In this document: positions 17,112 to 26,341 of the stretch, one piece after another | Layout: every line of letters starts with the position of its first letter | How positions within the stretch are numbered: position 1 is the stretch's first letter | DNA from: Streptomyces sp. NBC_01454 | GTDB lineage: Bacteria; Actinomycetota; Actinomycetes; Streptomycetales; Streptomycetaceae | NCBI RefSeq assembly: GCF_036227565.1 | Contig: NZ_CP109460.1 | Coordinates: 5,580,001-5,644,000 of the forward strand | Length of the DNA stretch: 64,000 bases | Direction: 5' to 3' | Made by a program: the position numbers and the translations under genes | The notes under the pieces: generated by a model | Seen by the model: the letters and a program-made list of their open reading frames with translations, nothing else | Databases searched by the model: none | What the model was told of the DNA's origin: nothing

Positions 17112-19199
17112 TCAGACGGCGGCCGTGGTGTCCGAGGCGCCGCTGGTCTCGTGCCCGGCCGTCCCGGAGTCGTTCACGTCCTCCTGGGAGCGCTGGCCGG
17201 GGATGCCGGACAGCCGGCTCTCCATCCGGATGCGCCGCTCGTCGGCCTTGGTGCACAGGTCCAGCGCGGCCTGGTTGAAGCGGACCGAGGACGGCGGGTC
17301 CGACGGGCCCAGCAGGTGCTCCTTGAGCTCGGCGCGCTCCGCGGCCAGGGTGTCCTTCTCCGGGTGGCGCACCGCGTCGAGGAGACCGCCCACGCCGCCG
17401 GCTTCGGGCGTGAGGATGGTCGCCGCCCGCACGGTGGGGAAGTTCGCCCGGAAGTCGTCCTCGCTCATCCCCGAGGTGTTGGCGACCGCGTACGGCTTCT
17501 CGCTCGTCAGGTAGTCGGACACCACGCTGGAGACATCGCTGATCAGCACGTCCGCCTCGTTGAAGCAGCTGAAGATGCTGGGGCGGGCGGTGGTGATGAC
17601 GCGGTGCTCCCACTCGGGGAAGGAGTTCCAGTACGCCGCCTCCCAGGCGGTGACGGCCGCGTCCACGGCGGCCGCGCGGCCCTCGTCCGGGGTGCCCTGC
17701 AGCCGCATCCGCTCCAGCTCGTCCGCGCTCTTGCGGAAGGCGGAGGTGGTCAGCGCGTCCAGCTCCTCGGTGCGGCGGGCGAGTTCGGCGGCGGCCTCCG
17801 CGCCGGGCCGGGCCCCGCTGCGGCCGGCGTTCGCCTCCGTGATCATCGCCTGGATACGGGAGTTGGCGGCGCCCGCGCACGGGTCCACGGAACCGGTCAT
17901 CGGGTGCGGCTTGTACAGCAGCCGCACCTTCTCGTCGGCGAGCAGCTCGCGGACGATGTTCTCGCCCGCCAGGATCACCGAGGTGTTGCCCGGGTTGCCG
18001 TCCCAGCCCTCCCAGGTCGGGGCGTACAGCACGGTGGTCATCCGGCCGGCCGGGGCGCCCGTGTACGGCTGGATCGGGGCCAGTTGGGGGCGGCCGACCT
18101 CGATGACGTCCTTGTCCTCGACGCCGATGTCGGCCAGCTGGTAGCGGTCACGCGCCGCCGGGCCCGCGACCCACACCTCGTCATACGCCTTCGCGTACGG
18201 GTTGCAGGAGGACAGCTTGTCGCTCTCGCCGTGGTTGGTGAAGGCGTGCTTGATGGACGGGATGCGCAGGATCTGCGAGGTCTTGCCGGAGTTCGCCGGG
18301 TGCAGCAGCATCTTGAGCGTGGAGTGCTCCAGCCGCATCAGATTGGCGACCTTGGGGATGCAGATGATCGGCACGTCCGTGGCCTCGATCTTCTGCACCA
18401 TGAAGCGCTCGCGGAGCACGATGATCGGGTTGCCGTCCAGGGCGGCCAGGGTGCTCAGCCACATGTTGGCCTGGTAGGCGGAGGAGGCGCCGCCGGAGAA
18501 GTACATGCCGACCGTCGGCCGGTAGTCCGCCAGCCAGTTGTCGAGCCACGCCAGTGCCTGCCTCTCGGTGGCCACCCGCTTCTTGGGCAGCAGCCAGGTG
18601 CCCAGGTAGAGCGTGCCGCCGGCGGACAGGGCCAGGGAGACGGCGAGGCCGACGCCGCCCCAGGACGCGTCCGTGGTGATCGAGGTGAGCATCATGCCCG
18701 CCGTGGTGGGCACCGAGAAGCGCAGCAGGCGCCGGCCGGTCTGGCGGGAGAGGATGCGGGGCGGGGCGTCGCAGAGCCGCAGCGCGCTCGCGTCGATGTT
18801 GCGGGTCACGAAGGGCAGGCTGCGGGTCCGGCGGACCAGCACCGCCACCGCCTGGCACACGAAGTGGGTGCCGTAGAAGAGGAGCAGGGTGATGGTGAGC
18901 GGCGCCTGCTCCTCCAGCGGATTGATGCCGTCGATGTGCAGCAGGCCGACCAGTATCAGCATGTCGCGCAGCAGCTGGCGCACGGTGACGTCGAACCTGA
19001 TCCGGCCGAGCACCGCGAGCAGGCCGGGCTGCTTGTGCTGGAGGACCAGGTCGAGTCCCAGGTTGACCACGGATGCGGCGATGAACAGCGGGATGACGGG
19101 CAACAGCGCACCGACGAGCTGCGCGGTGAACGCGACCATCATCGCGAAGAGTGCCGCGAGCTGTACGGCTCGGCGGGGGACGATTCCGGCGGAAGGCAC
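17112..19199 (-). CDS. Membrane-anchored CDP-glycerol/TagF-like glycopolymer polymerase
   Basis: 695 aa. Residues about 10-205 hold five or six membrane segments. The rest is a GT-B-like teichoic acid polymerase domain with TagB/TagF hallmarks: His323 in NHGESDK, YAPT (392-395), KPHP (430-433) and DVSSVVSD (555-562). A helical insertion of about 70 residues (450-520) separates the last two motifs. Such enzymes add phospho-polyol or phospho-sugar units to a growing cell-wall glycopolymer at the inner membrane face. GTG start at 19199, with AGGAG 9 bases upstream on the minus strand. From memory, the S. coelicolor counterpart (around SCO2590-2592) has been linked to spore-wall glycopolymer; the substrate (CDP-glycerol or another) cannot be told from sequence. 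Confidence 0.8.
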   Translation of the reverse strand: MPSAGIVPRRAVQLAALFAMMVAFTAQLVGALLPVIPLFIAASVVNLGLDLVLQHKQPGLLAVLGRIRFDVTVRQLLRDMLILVGLLHIDGINPLEEQAPLTITLLLFYGTHFVCQAVAVLVRRTRSLPFVTRNIDASALRLCDAPPRILSRQTGRRLLRFSVPTTAGMMLTSITTDASWGGVGLAVSLALSAGGTLYLGTWLLPKKRVATERQALAWLDNWLADYRPTVGMYFSGGASSAYQANMWLSTLAALDGNPIIVLRERFMVQKIEATDVPIICIPKVANLMRLEHSTLKMLLHPANSGKTSQILRIPSIKHAFTNHGESDKLSSCNPYAKAYDEVWVAGPAARDRYQLADIGVEDKDVIEVGRPQLAPIQPYTGAPAGRMTTVLYAPTWEGWDGNPGNTSVILAGENIVRELLADEKVRLLYKPHPMTGSVDPCAGAANSRIQAMITEANAGRSGARPGAEAAAELARRTEELDALTTSAFRKSADELERMRLQGTPDEGRAAAVDAAVTAWEAAYWNSFPEWEHRVITTARPSIFSCFNEADVLISDVSSVVSDYLTSEKPYAVANTSGMSEDDFRANFPTVRAATILTPEAGGVGGLLDAVRHPEKDTLAAERAELKEHLLGPSDPPSSVRFNQAALDLCTKADERRIRMESRLSGIPGQRSQEDVNDSGTAGHETSGASDTTAAV

Positions 19200-19693
19200 G
19201 GGGGAGGGCTCCTGGCAGCACGAAGGTCAGGGGGAGGCCGAGCGGGGCGGCCGGGTCCCGCGCTGCGACGCCGCCGGAGCGGCGAAACGGGACCGATGGA
19301 CACCCGACCGTATGACCTCGTTGGCCCTGGTGACAATCTGCTGTGGCTCTGATCACCGCGAAAGCGGACCAATCGAACGCAACCCCTCGGACGCCTCTTC
19401 CGTCTAAAGGAGAACCGCAGGAGGAGAACACCGCAGTCCGCAGCACGCAGTCCGCAGTACAGGAGGCATCCGGCCCGGGGCGAGGACCGGAACTCCGGCC
19501 TCCATTGTGCCCGCCCGGCCCCGCCGTGCCGTCCACGGGCCCGGCACCGCCACCCCCGCACGGCGTCCGCCAGGCGATATCGCCAAGCGCCGGCCGGCCG
19601 CTCTGCCGTAGATTGCGCGGGTAGGGCCGTGGTGCGGAGCGGGCAGAATCCTCTCCGTACGGCGGTGGGAACGGCGAGCACAGGGGTACGCAG
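19200..19693. other. Divergent intergenic region before proB
   Basis: 494 bases without a supported gene, between two divergent genes, so it should hold both promoters. A TAGATT -10 candidate at 19609-19614 would give proB a leader of about 70 bases. The middle is less GC-rich and has an 11-base direct repeat GCAGTCCGCAG around 19435-19460. Nothing else recognisable. Confidence 0.6.
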
Positions 19694-20812
19694 GTGGCAG
19701 GCGCAAGGCAGGACGTGAAGGACGCCCGCCGGATCGTGGTGAAAGTCGGCTCCTCCTCGCTGACCACGGCAACCGGGGGACTGGACGCCGACCGTGTGGA
19801 CGCGCTGGTCGATGTGCTCGCCAAGCACCAGGACAAGGAGATCGTGCTGGTCTCCTCCGGCGCCATCGCGGCCGGTCTGGCGCCGCTGGGGCTCCCCAGG
19901 CGGCCCCGTGACCTGGCCCGGCAGCAGGCCGCCGCCAGCGTCGGCCAGGGCCTGCTGGTCGCCCGCTACACCGCCTCCTTCGCCCGCTACGGCCGCCGGG
20001 TCGGCCAGGTCCTGCTGACCTCCGACGACACCAGCCGCCGGGCGCACTACCGCAACGCCTACCGGACCCTCGACCAGCTGCTGGCCATGGGCGCGGTACC
20101 GATCGTGAACGAGAACGACACCGTCGCCACCGACGAGATCCGGTTCGGCGACAACGACCGGCTGGCGGCCCTGGTCGCCCATCTCGTCCGCGCCGACCTG
20201 CTGATCCTGCTCTCCGACGTCGACGGCCTCTACGACGGTGATCCGGCCACCCCCGGCACCTCCCGGATAGCCGAGGTGCGCGGGCCCGGGGATCTGGCGG
20301 GCATCTCCATCGGCAGCGCGGGCCGGGCCGGCGTCGGCACGGGCGGCATGGTCACCAAGGTCGAGGCGGCCCGGATCGCGGCCGCGGCCGGCATCCCGGT
20401 CGTCCTGACCTCCGCTGTGCACGCCGCGGACGCCCTGGCCGGCGGGCTGACCGGCACGCACTTCCTGCGCACCGGCCGCCGCTCCGCCGACCGGCTGCTG
20501 TGGCTGGCGCACGCCTCCACGCCGCGCGGCGCCCTGGTGCTCGACGACGGGGCCGTGCGGGCCGTCGTCGAACGGGGCTCCTCGCTCCTCCCGGCCGGAA
20601 TCGCCTCCGTCGAGGGGGAGTTCACCGCCGGGGACCCGGTCGAGCTGCGGGACGGCGAGGGACGCGCGGTCGCCCGCGGCCTCGTCAATTTCGATGCCCG
20701 GGAAATCCCCCGATTGATGGGGCGTTCGACCCGCGATCTGGCCCGCGAGCTGGGCCCGGCCTACGAGCGGGAGGTCATCCACCGCGACGATCTGGTGCTG
20801 CTGCGTCCCTGA
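19694..20812 (+). CDS. proB: Glutamate 5-kinase
   Basis: 372-aa first enzyme of proline synthesis, phosphorylating glutamate to gamma-glutamyl phosphate. The amino-acid kinase domain (residues 1-260) has VVKVGSSSLT, VSSGAIAAG, NENDTVATDEIRFGDNDRLAA, LLSDVDGLYDGDP and GTGGMVTKVEAA. The C-terminal PUA domain (about 285-370) contains GRSTRDLARELG. The GTG start at 19694 is set by the onset of similarity. ProA, the next enzyme, is encoded 800 bases downstream with one small gene in between. Confidence 0.97.
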   Translation: MAGARQDVKDARRIVVKVGSSSLTTATGGLDADRVDALVDVLAKHQDKEIVLVSSGAIAAGLAPLGLPRRPRDLARQQAAASVGQGLLVARYTASFARYGRRVGQVLLTSDDTSRRAHYRNAYRTLDQLLAMGAVPIVNENDTVATDEIRFGDNDRLAALVAHLVRADLLILLSDVDGLYDGDPATPGTSRIAEVRGPGDLAGISIGSAGRAGVGTGGMVTKVEAARIAAAAGIPVVLTSAVHAADALAGGLTGTHFLRTGRRSADRLLWLAHASTPRGALVLDDGAVRAVVERGSSLLPAGIASVEGEFTAGDPVELRDGEGRAVARGLVNFDAREIPRLMGRSTRDLARELGPAYEREVIHRDDLVLLRP

Positions 20813-21049
20813 GGCGGCTCCCCGGCCGACGGCCGTCGCGGCCCTCGAACACCGTCACCGGTGCGGTGTGCAGACCAGCCTTTCCACGGAGACCTTCGCA
20901 AAAACGCCCCCGCGACGGGCCACGGGCTGGTCAACTTTGTTGCACGGGCGCCTGGGGGAGCGGCGCCCGCAGCGCACACGCGCACACACCGACGTACGAC
21001 GGTTCCGCACCCCCCGGGGCGGAGCGATTCGCATCACAGGAGGCCGCCG

Positions 21050-21544
21050 GTGAGACGAGGGCGCCCAGGGGCGCTGCCCCGAGGAACGGCGGAGCGGACA
21101 CTGACCAGCGTCGGCACCGGCGAGGACGCCGGCCGGCCGGACGACCGGTACGCCGACCGTGGCAGGACGGCGCCGTACCCGGCCGGGGGCGAGCGCCGCG
21201 AGGCGTCCCGGCTGTGGCACATCACCCTCAGCGTCTCGGGCACCGAGTCCCCGCTGAAGGAGGTCCGGCGGGCGCTGGAACAGCTCGCCCACGACCACCC
21301 CTTCCTGCTGACCAGCCGCTACGCCAACGATCATGCCGAGATCCGCTACTGGGAGGAGGCGCGGGACCTGCACGACGCCGCGGCGGTCGCGCTGCGGCTG
21401 TGGGGCGAGCACCGCGCCACGGCCAAGCTGCCGCCGTGGGAGATCGTCGGGCTGGAGGTCATCGACCGCGAGACCTACCACCAGCGCATCGCCGAGGGCT
21501 ACGGACCGCCGCCGGCCTCTCCGGTCGGCGTCCATCCGTTCTGA
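21050..21544 (+). CDS. Small conserved protein of unknown function between proB and proA
   Basis: 164 aa. The first 50 residues are Arg/Gly-rich and probably disordered. The compact C-terminal part (about 60-160) begins LWHITLSVSG and holds VRRALEQLAHDHPFLLTSRYAND, a 23-residue stretch around 75-97, then EIRYWEEARDLHDAAAVALRLW. This looks like a ferredoxin-like alpha/beta fold. GTG 21050 has AGGAGG seven bases upstream and is the best start. I recall a similar gene at this position in S. coelicolor (around SCO2586), so the location may be conserved, but no function is known to me. A role tied to ProBA is only suggested by position. Confidence 0.75.
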   Translation: MRRGRPGALPRGTAERTLTSVGTGEDAGRPDDRYADRGRTAPYPAGGERREASRLWHITLSVSGTESPLKEVRRALEQLAHDHPFLLTSRYANDHAEIRYWEEARDLHDAAAVALRLWGEHRATAKLPPWEIVGLEVIDRETYHQRIAEGYGPPPASPVGVHPF

Positions 21545-21581
21545 CCGGTGGGCGCCCTGTCCCGCGCTGTGAGATGCGGCG

Positions 21582-21610
21582 TGAACCGTGGCCTGCCGCC
21601 CGGCTAGGCT
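21582..21610 (+). promoter_or_regulatory. Leaderless promoter of proA
   Basis: TGAACC (21582-21587), 17 bases, TAGGCT (21605-21610), then six bases to the proA ATG at 21617. Transcription should start on the ATG; no ribosome site is present. proA therefore has its own promoter and need not depend on the proB transcript. Confidence 0.6.
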
Positions 21611-21616
21611 GCGGCC

Positions 21617-22885
21617 ATGACCAGCAGCGCATCGCAGTCCACACCCGTCCTCGAGACCGCCCGCCGGGCGCGGGAGGCGGCCGCCGTACTGGCGCCGCTG
21701 CCGCGGACGGCCCGCGACGCCGCGCTGCTCGCCATCGCCGACGCCCTCGTGGAGCGGACCGGGGCGATCGTCGCCGCCAACGCCGAGGACATCGCCACGG
21801 CGCGGGAGGCCGGCACCCCCGAGTCGGTCGTCGACCGGCTCACCCTCACCCCCGAGCGGATCGCGGCCATCGCCGCGGACGTCCGCCAGGTCGTGGCGCT
21901 GCCCGACCCGGTCGGCGAGGTGGTGCGCGGCTCGACCCTGCCCAACGGTCTCGACCTGCGGCAGGTCCGGGTCCCGCTCGGTGTGATCGGGATCATCTAC
22001 GAGGCCCGGCCCAATGTGACGGTGGACGCCGCGGCGCTGTGCCTGAAGTCCGGCAACGCCGTGCTGCTGCGCGGCTCGTCCTCCGCGTACGCCTCCAACA
22101 GCGCCCTGGTGGACGTGCTGCGGGACGCCGTGCAGAGCGCCGGGCTGCCCGCCGACGCGGTGCAGCTGGTGCCCGGTCAGACCCGTGAGTCGGTGCGCGA
22201 GCTGATGCGTGCCCGCGGCCTGGTGGACGTGCTGATCCCGCGCGGCGGCGCGTCCCTGATCCGTACGGTCGTCGAGGAGTCCACGGTCCCGGTGATCGAG
22301 ACCGGTACCGGCAACTGCCACGTCTACGTCGACGAGGCCGCCGACCTCGACATGGCGGTAGACATCCTGGTCAATTCCAAGGCCCAGCGCCCCAGCGTCT
22401 GCAACGCCGCCGAGACGGTGCTGGTGCACGCCGGGATCGCCGAGAAGTTCCTGCCGCGCGCCCTGGAGGCGCTGACCCAGGCCGGCGTGATCGTGCACGG
22501 CGACGCCGCCTGGCAGCAGGCGGGCCCCGGGCTGGTCGCCCCCGCCACCGACGAGGACTGGGCGACGGAGTACCTCTCGTACGACATCGCGGCCGCCGTG
22601 GTGCCCGACCTGGAGGCGGCGGTGGCGCACATCCGGCGCTGGACCTCCGGCCACACCGAGGCCATCGTCACCACCTCGCAGGCCGCGGCGCGCAGGTTCA
22701 CCCAGTTGGTCGATTCCACCACCGTCGCGGTCAATGCCTCGACCCGTTTCACCGACGGCGGCCAATTCGGCTTCGGTGCGGAGATCGGCATTTCCACTCA
22801 GAAGCTGCACGCCCGCGGGCCCATGGGGCTGCCGGAACTGACCTCGACGAAGTACATCGTCACGGGCGACGGCCACACCCGCTGA
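21617..22885 (+). CDS. proA: Gamma-glutamyl phosphate reductase
   Basis: 422-aa NADPH-dependent reductase converting gamma-glutamyl phosphate to glutamate semialdehyde. It has the aldehyde dehydrogenase fold with [37 protein letters not shown] in the NAD(P)-binding region (about residues 118-155). Near residue 265 are the catalytic Cys of [12 protein letters not shown] and the [17 protein letters not shown] block. The C-terminus [14 protein letters not shown] is typical. It follows proB with one small gene between. Confidence 0.97.
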   Translation: MTSSASQSTPVLETARRAREAAAVLAPLPRTARDAALLAIADALVERTGAIVAANAEDIATAREAGTPESVVDRLTLTPERIAAIAADVRQVVALPDPVGEVVRGSTLPNGLDLRQVRVPLGVIGIIYEARPNVTVDAAALCLKSGNAVLLRGSSSAYASNSALVDVLRDAVQSAGLPADAVQLVPGQTRESVRELMRARGLVDVLIPRGGASLIRTVVEESTVPVIETGTGNCHVYVDEAADLDMAVDILVNSKAQRPSVCNAAETVLVHAGIAEKFLPRALEALTQAGVIVHGDAAWQQAGPGLVAPATDEDWATEYLSYDIAAAVVPDLEAAVAHIRRWTSGHTEAIVTTSQAAARRFTQLVDSTTVAVNASTRFTDGGQFGFGAEIGISTQKLHARGPMGLPELTSTKYIVTGDGHTR

Positions 22886-22935
22886 AGGGTCCCCCGGATT
22901 CCCCGTTCTCTCTGCCCAAAATGAGCCGCCGGGGC

Positions 22936-22941
22936 TAACCT
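22936..22941 (+). promoter_or_regulatory. -10 box for a leaderless transcript (SVVFDE protein 1)
   Basis: TAACCT six bases before the GTG start at 22948; no ribosome site precedes the GTG. Confidence 0.5.
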
Positions 22942-22947
22942 GGACGG

Positions 22948-23574
22948 GTGCCGGACGACGTGGGGGGCAAGCCGTTCCCGGACGGTGAAGAGCCCGACGA
23001 GCACCACCACGGGAGCCACGGAAATGCGGACGAAGAATTCGCCTCCGTGGTCTTCGACGAGGAATTCGTCCGGTCCGCACAGATTCATGAGCCCTCGGCG
23101 GTCGAGCGGATGCTGGCCGCCGCCGAGGCGCGCGCCGAGGCGGAGGCGGCCCGCTCCGGACCCGGCTTCGGTGCCGAGGGCGACGACGGGGACGACGCCG
23201 CCTTCCGCGGCCGCCGGGCCCGCGAGGCCGGCGACCACGAGGGATTCGGCGACTACGGAGAGTACGAGGACGACGGCGAGTACGGCGACTACCCGCCGTA
23301 CGGCCCGTACGGCCCCTATGGCGGCGCGCTGCGCCCCTACCGCAGCACCCGCTGGCACCGGCCGGTGGCCTGGGTGCTGGCCGTGGTCATGGGCATCGGA
23401 CTGGTCGCGCTGGCCTTCAGCGCCGTCTACCGCGGCTCCTCCGGCCGGACCCAGAGCCCCACCCCGGCGCCGGCCTCCAGCGGGGTGGACGCGCCCACGA
23501 CGGGCCGGGACAGCGTCCCCACGGCCCGTCCGGGCCTGCCGTCGCTGCCCTCGGCCGACTCTTTGCGCCCGTAG
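22948..23574 (+). CDS. Single-pass membrane protein with SVVFDE motif (1)
   Basis: 208 aa, unknown function. The order is an acidic/His-rich N-terminus; the motif ASVVFDEEFVRSAQIHEPSA (about residues 32-51); an Ala/Glu helix; a Gly/Asp/Tyr-rich repeat region with PYGPYGPYG; one membrane segment (about 132-155); and a short Ser/Pro-rich outer tail. The SVVFDE[ES]FVR block recurs in the next gene, so the pair probably arose by duplication or shares a binding partner. The adjacent position to proA matches what I remember as SCO2584 in S. coelicolor, reported to interact with the Mre spore-wall machinery; this identification needs checking. Start is GTG 22948, predicted leaderless. Confidence 0.75.
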   Translation: MPDDVGGKPFPDGEEPDEHHHGSHGNADEEFASVVFDEEFVRSAQIHEPSAVERMLAAAEARAEAEAARSGPGFGAEGDDGDDAAFRGRRAREAGDHEGFGDYGEYEDDGEYGDYPPYGPYGPYGGALRPYRSTRWHRPVAWVLAVVMGIGLVALAFSAVYRGSSGRTQSPTPAPASSGVDAPTTGRDSVPTARPGLPSLPSADSLRP

Positions 23575-23676
23575 TTCCCGGCGGCGCCGGGGCCGCACTG
23601 AACGCCGTGCCGCGGTGCCCGCAAAACGGACACCTGAAACGGGAATCCTCCGGTGAAGTTGCCCGGCGTCCCCGCG

Positions 23677-23704
23677 TTTACGTTCGCCCCGTCAGACCTA
23701 CTCT
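23677..23704 (+). promoter_or_regulatory. Leaderless promoter of SVVFDE protein 2
   Basis: TTTACG (23677-23682), 16 bases, TACTCT (23699-23704), six bases, ATG 23711. Both hexamers are good for a Streptomyces housekeeping promoter and no ribosome site is present. Confidence 0.65.
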
Positions 23705-23710
23705 TGTTGT

Positions 23711-24835
23711 ATGACCGGGCCTGGTGACCCTCCCGAAGGGACGCCCAACGGCGCCCCGGGTGGTGGTGAGGACGAATACCGATCCGTCGTCTTCGACGAA
23801 TCGTTCGTTCGTGCTGCGCGACTGCAGGAATTCTCCGCGGACGAGCGGCTCGGTGAACACCATTCGCCGGCCGTCAAAACCCGGCACGCCTGGCGGCGGC
23901 TCGGCGGCTCCCGACAGGCGGTCCTGCTGGTACTGCTGATCGTGCTCGCCTTCGGCACCGCCGTTTACATGGGCATCCGGCACCCCTACAAGAATCCGGA
24001 GACACTCCGGGCACAGCCGCTGCGTTCCACGGTCGTGCCGCTGGTACCCCGGGGGACCGTCCCGGGGGCGAAGCCGGGGGATCTCTTCGCGCACAGCCCC
24101 GCGGCGAATTACCGGATCGGCGCCGCCGGGGTGAATCTGCCCGCGGTCACCCGCACCGAGCACTTCTCCGGCGGCCAGGTCGTCTCCGCCCTGACCGTCG
24201 CCAAGGACTACCTCGTCCGCTCCTCGCTGGACCCGGCCACCCTCACCGGCGGCTCCGTACGGCCCGTGCGGCTGCTGCTCGACACCGGCCAACTCGACCA
24301 GTTCGACCGCAGCCTGGCGCACCCCGACGACAACGGCCGGAACGCGGCGACCGGTTGGCTGGTCCGCTTCGACCCGAAGCAGACCCGCCTCGCCGACCAC
24401 AACGTCCGGGTCGACGGCACCCTGAGCGCCTCCGAACTCAGCCCGGACGCCCTCGACGTCAGCGCCGACTACACCTTCGTCTACGCCGTACGGCCCGCCC
24501 CCGGCGTGCAGCATTCCGCCCCGGGCCAGGGCGTGGGCAAGGCCACCCCGGGCGCGGCCTCGCTGGTGACCGTGCGGCGCGAGGTGCATTTCCGGCTGAG
24601 CCGCGAGAACCTCAACGACCACCGCCTGGAGGTGCTGCAGAGCAGCCTGCAGGCAGGGCCGCTGGCCTGCTCCTCGCAGCCGGCCGACGCGCTGCACCCG
24701 CTGTTCGCGGGACAGCACGCCGGCGACGACCGGCCCACGGGCACCGATCCCTTCGCCAGGAACCGGGTCAACCCCTCGCTCTGCGGTGAGCTGGCGCCGG
24801 CGGCTCAGCCGAAGCCGAGCCATCCGATCCGTTAG
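23711..24835 (+). CDS. Single-pass membrane protein with SVVFDE motif (2)
   Basis: 374 aa. The cytoplasmic N-terminus carries RSVVFDESFVRAARLQEFSA (about residues 24-43), clearly related to the block in the gene upstream. One membrane segment (about 70-90) follows, then an extracellular domain of about 280 residues with no catalytic motif I recognise. The outer part contains two Cys pairs late in the sequence (near 316 and 358), suggesting a disulfide. Its own leaderless promoter means it is not simply co-transcribed with gene 1. The stop overlaps the stop of the convergent M48 protease gene (TTAG). A role in envelope assembly is inferred from the neighbours. Confidence 0.78.
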   Translation: MTGPGDPPEGTPNGAPGGGEDEYRSVVFDESFVRAARLQEFSADERLGEHHSPAVKTRHAWRRLGGSRQAVLLVLLIVLAFGTAVYMGIRHPYKNPETLRAQPLRSTVVPLVPRGTVPGAKPGDLFAHSPAANYRIGAAGVNLPAVTRTEHFSGGQVVSALTVAKDYLVRSSLDPATLTGGSVRPVRLLLDTGQLDQFDRSLAHPDDNGRNAATGWLVRFDPKQTRLADHNVRVDGTLSASELSPDALDVSADYTFVYAVRPAPGVQHSAPGQGVGKATPGAASLVTVRREVHFRLSRENLNDHRLEVLQSSLQAGPLACSSQPADALHPLFAGQHAGDDRPTGTDPFARNRVNPSLCGELAPAAQPKPSHPIR

Positions 24836-25917
24836 GCGTCGTCGTGGTTCTCCGGCCCGCCGGTGCCGTTGGCACCACCGGGACGCGAGCCGCCCCGGAA
24901 GACCGTGTCGCGCAGCTTGCCGCCCAAATCGCCCGCGCCGCCCGCGATGTCGCGCACCAGACCCATCAGCGGGTCCTTGCTGTTGCGCACCGAATCGGCG
25001 TAGTGGGCCGCGGAGTCCCGGAAGGAGTCGGAGACCGAGGTGTCCCCGTCCTCGTCCCGGCGCGGGTAGTGGCCGTCCATGATCCGCTGGTAGTCGCGGC
25101 TGGCCGCCCACTTCTTCAGCTCGGCCGCCCGCACGGTGGTGAACGGGTGGCTGCGCGGCAGCAGGTTGAGGATCTTCAGCACGGAGTCGCGCAGATCGCC
25201 GCCGGTCTCGTACTCCTCCGCCTGCTTGAGGAAGGCGTCGACATTCATCTCGTGCAGATGGTTGCCGCCGGCCAGCTTCATCAGACCGCGCATCGAGGCC
25301 TGCAGATCCTGCCCGACGAGCAGTCCGGCACGGTCCGCCGACAGCTCCGACTTGCGGAACCACTCGCGCAGCGCCGTGACGATCGCCATGATCGCGACGT
25401 TGCCCAGCGGGATCCAGGCGACCTTCATGGCCAGGTTGGTCAGGAACAGCAGGATCGTGCGGTAGACGGCGTGCCCGGACAGCGCGTGTCCGACCTCGTG
25501 GCCGACGACCGCCCGCATCTCCTCCTCGTCCAGCAGCTCGACCAGGCCCGTCGTCACCACGATGATCGGCTCGTCCAGGCCGATGCACATGGCGTTGGGC
25601 TGCGGGTCCTGGTTGACGTACATCGGCGGGACCTTCTCCAGGTCCAGGATGTGGCAGGCGTCCCGCAGCATGTCGTTGAGGTGGGTGAACTGCTGGTCGC
25701 TGACCCGGACCGAGTCCGACAGGAACAGCAGCCGCAGACTGCGCTCCGGCAGCAGGCCGCTGAGCGTCTTGAAGACGGTGTCGAACCCGCTGAGCTTGCG
25801 CAGCGCCACCAGCGCCGAGCGGTCCGCCGGGTGTTCGTACGACCGCGACGAGATGCCGGGGAACCGCCGCCGGTCCCGGCTCGGTACGTTGGCGCTGCCG
25901 TCTGGGCTCTCCGTCAT
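24832..25917 (-). CDS. M48 family membrane metalloprotease
   Basis: 361 aa, HtpX/Ste24-like zinc peptidase. The zinc-binding helix is HEVGH (140-144) in VVGHEVGHALSGHA, and the third ligand lies in SELSADRAG (about 192). A hydrophobic region at about 155-185 gives two membrane passes between them, as in HtpX. The C-terminus is hydrophilic and Gly/Asn-rich. M48 proteases of this type help clear misfolded membrane proteins. The ATG at 25917 (minus) has GGGGGAGG upstream, and a TAGGCT -10 box sits at 25951-25956 on the minus strand. Its TAA shares bases with the stop of the convergent gene. Confidence 0.85.
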   Translation of the reverse strand: MTESPDGSANVPSRDRRRFPGISSRSYEHPADRSALVALRKLSGFDTVFKTLSGLLPERSLRLLFLSDSVRVSDQQFTHLNDMLRDACHILDLEKVPPMYVNQDPQPNAMCIGLDEPIIVVTTGLVELLDEEEMRAVVGHEVGHALSGHAVYRTILLFLTNLAMKVAWIPLGNVAIMAIVTALREWFRKSELSADRAGLLVGQDLQASMRGLMKLAGGNHLHEMNVDAFLKQAEEYETGGDLRDSVLKILNLLPRSHPFTTVRAAELKKWAASRDYQRIMDGHYPRRDEDGDTSVSDSFRDSAAHYADSVRNSKDPLMGLVRDIAGGAGDLGGKLRDTVFRGGSRPGGANGTGGPENHDDA

Positions 25918-26072
25918 TGGGGCCTCCCCCTGTTCGACTGCGTGTGCTTCAGCCTAGAGGACGCCGCCGACAGCGGATTGGATGCTCGGGCGTACGCTGG
26001 CGATCGCACCAGTTCACCGCACAGGTCCGTCCGGAAGGGCGCACGGGCCGGTATCCGAGGGAGCGCACCGTC

Positions 26073-26222
26073 ATGTCGTATCCGAGCGTGCTGCTCGCCG
26101 CAGCCCAGGAGACCGCCAGGGACGGCGGACCCGGATGGATCCTGCGCACCGTGATCATCGTCGGCGTCGTGGGCGCGGCGCTGCTCGCCTGGTTCCTGCT
26201 GCGCGGCTACGGCCGGGACTGA
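26073..26222 (+). CDS. 49-aa single-pass membrane protein
   Basis: A very small protein: a short polar start (MSYPSVLLAAAQETARDGG), one membrane helix (TVIIVGVVGAALLAWFLL, about 26-43), and a basic end (RGYGRD). A good ribosome site GAGGGAG lies 9 bases before the ATG. It is divergent from the M48 protease gene. I recall similarly small genes here in other Streptomyces, so it is probably real, but its function is unknown. Confidence 0.65.
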   Translation: MSYPSVLLAAAQETARDGGPGWILRTVIIVGVVGAALLAWFLLRGYGRD

Positions 26223-26341
26223 CGTCCGGTCGGCTCGCCCGGACGCGTCCGGGTGGAGTCGCCGTGGGCCCGCGGTGAGACGCCGCATACGATGTGGTGG
26301 AAGTCTCTGCCCGACCCCAGCCCGGATTGGTCCTGCCGACG

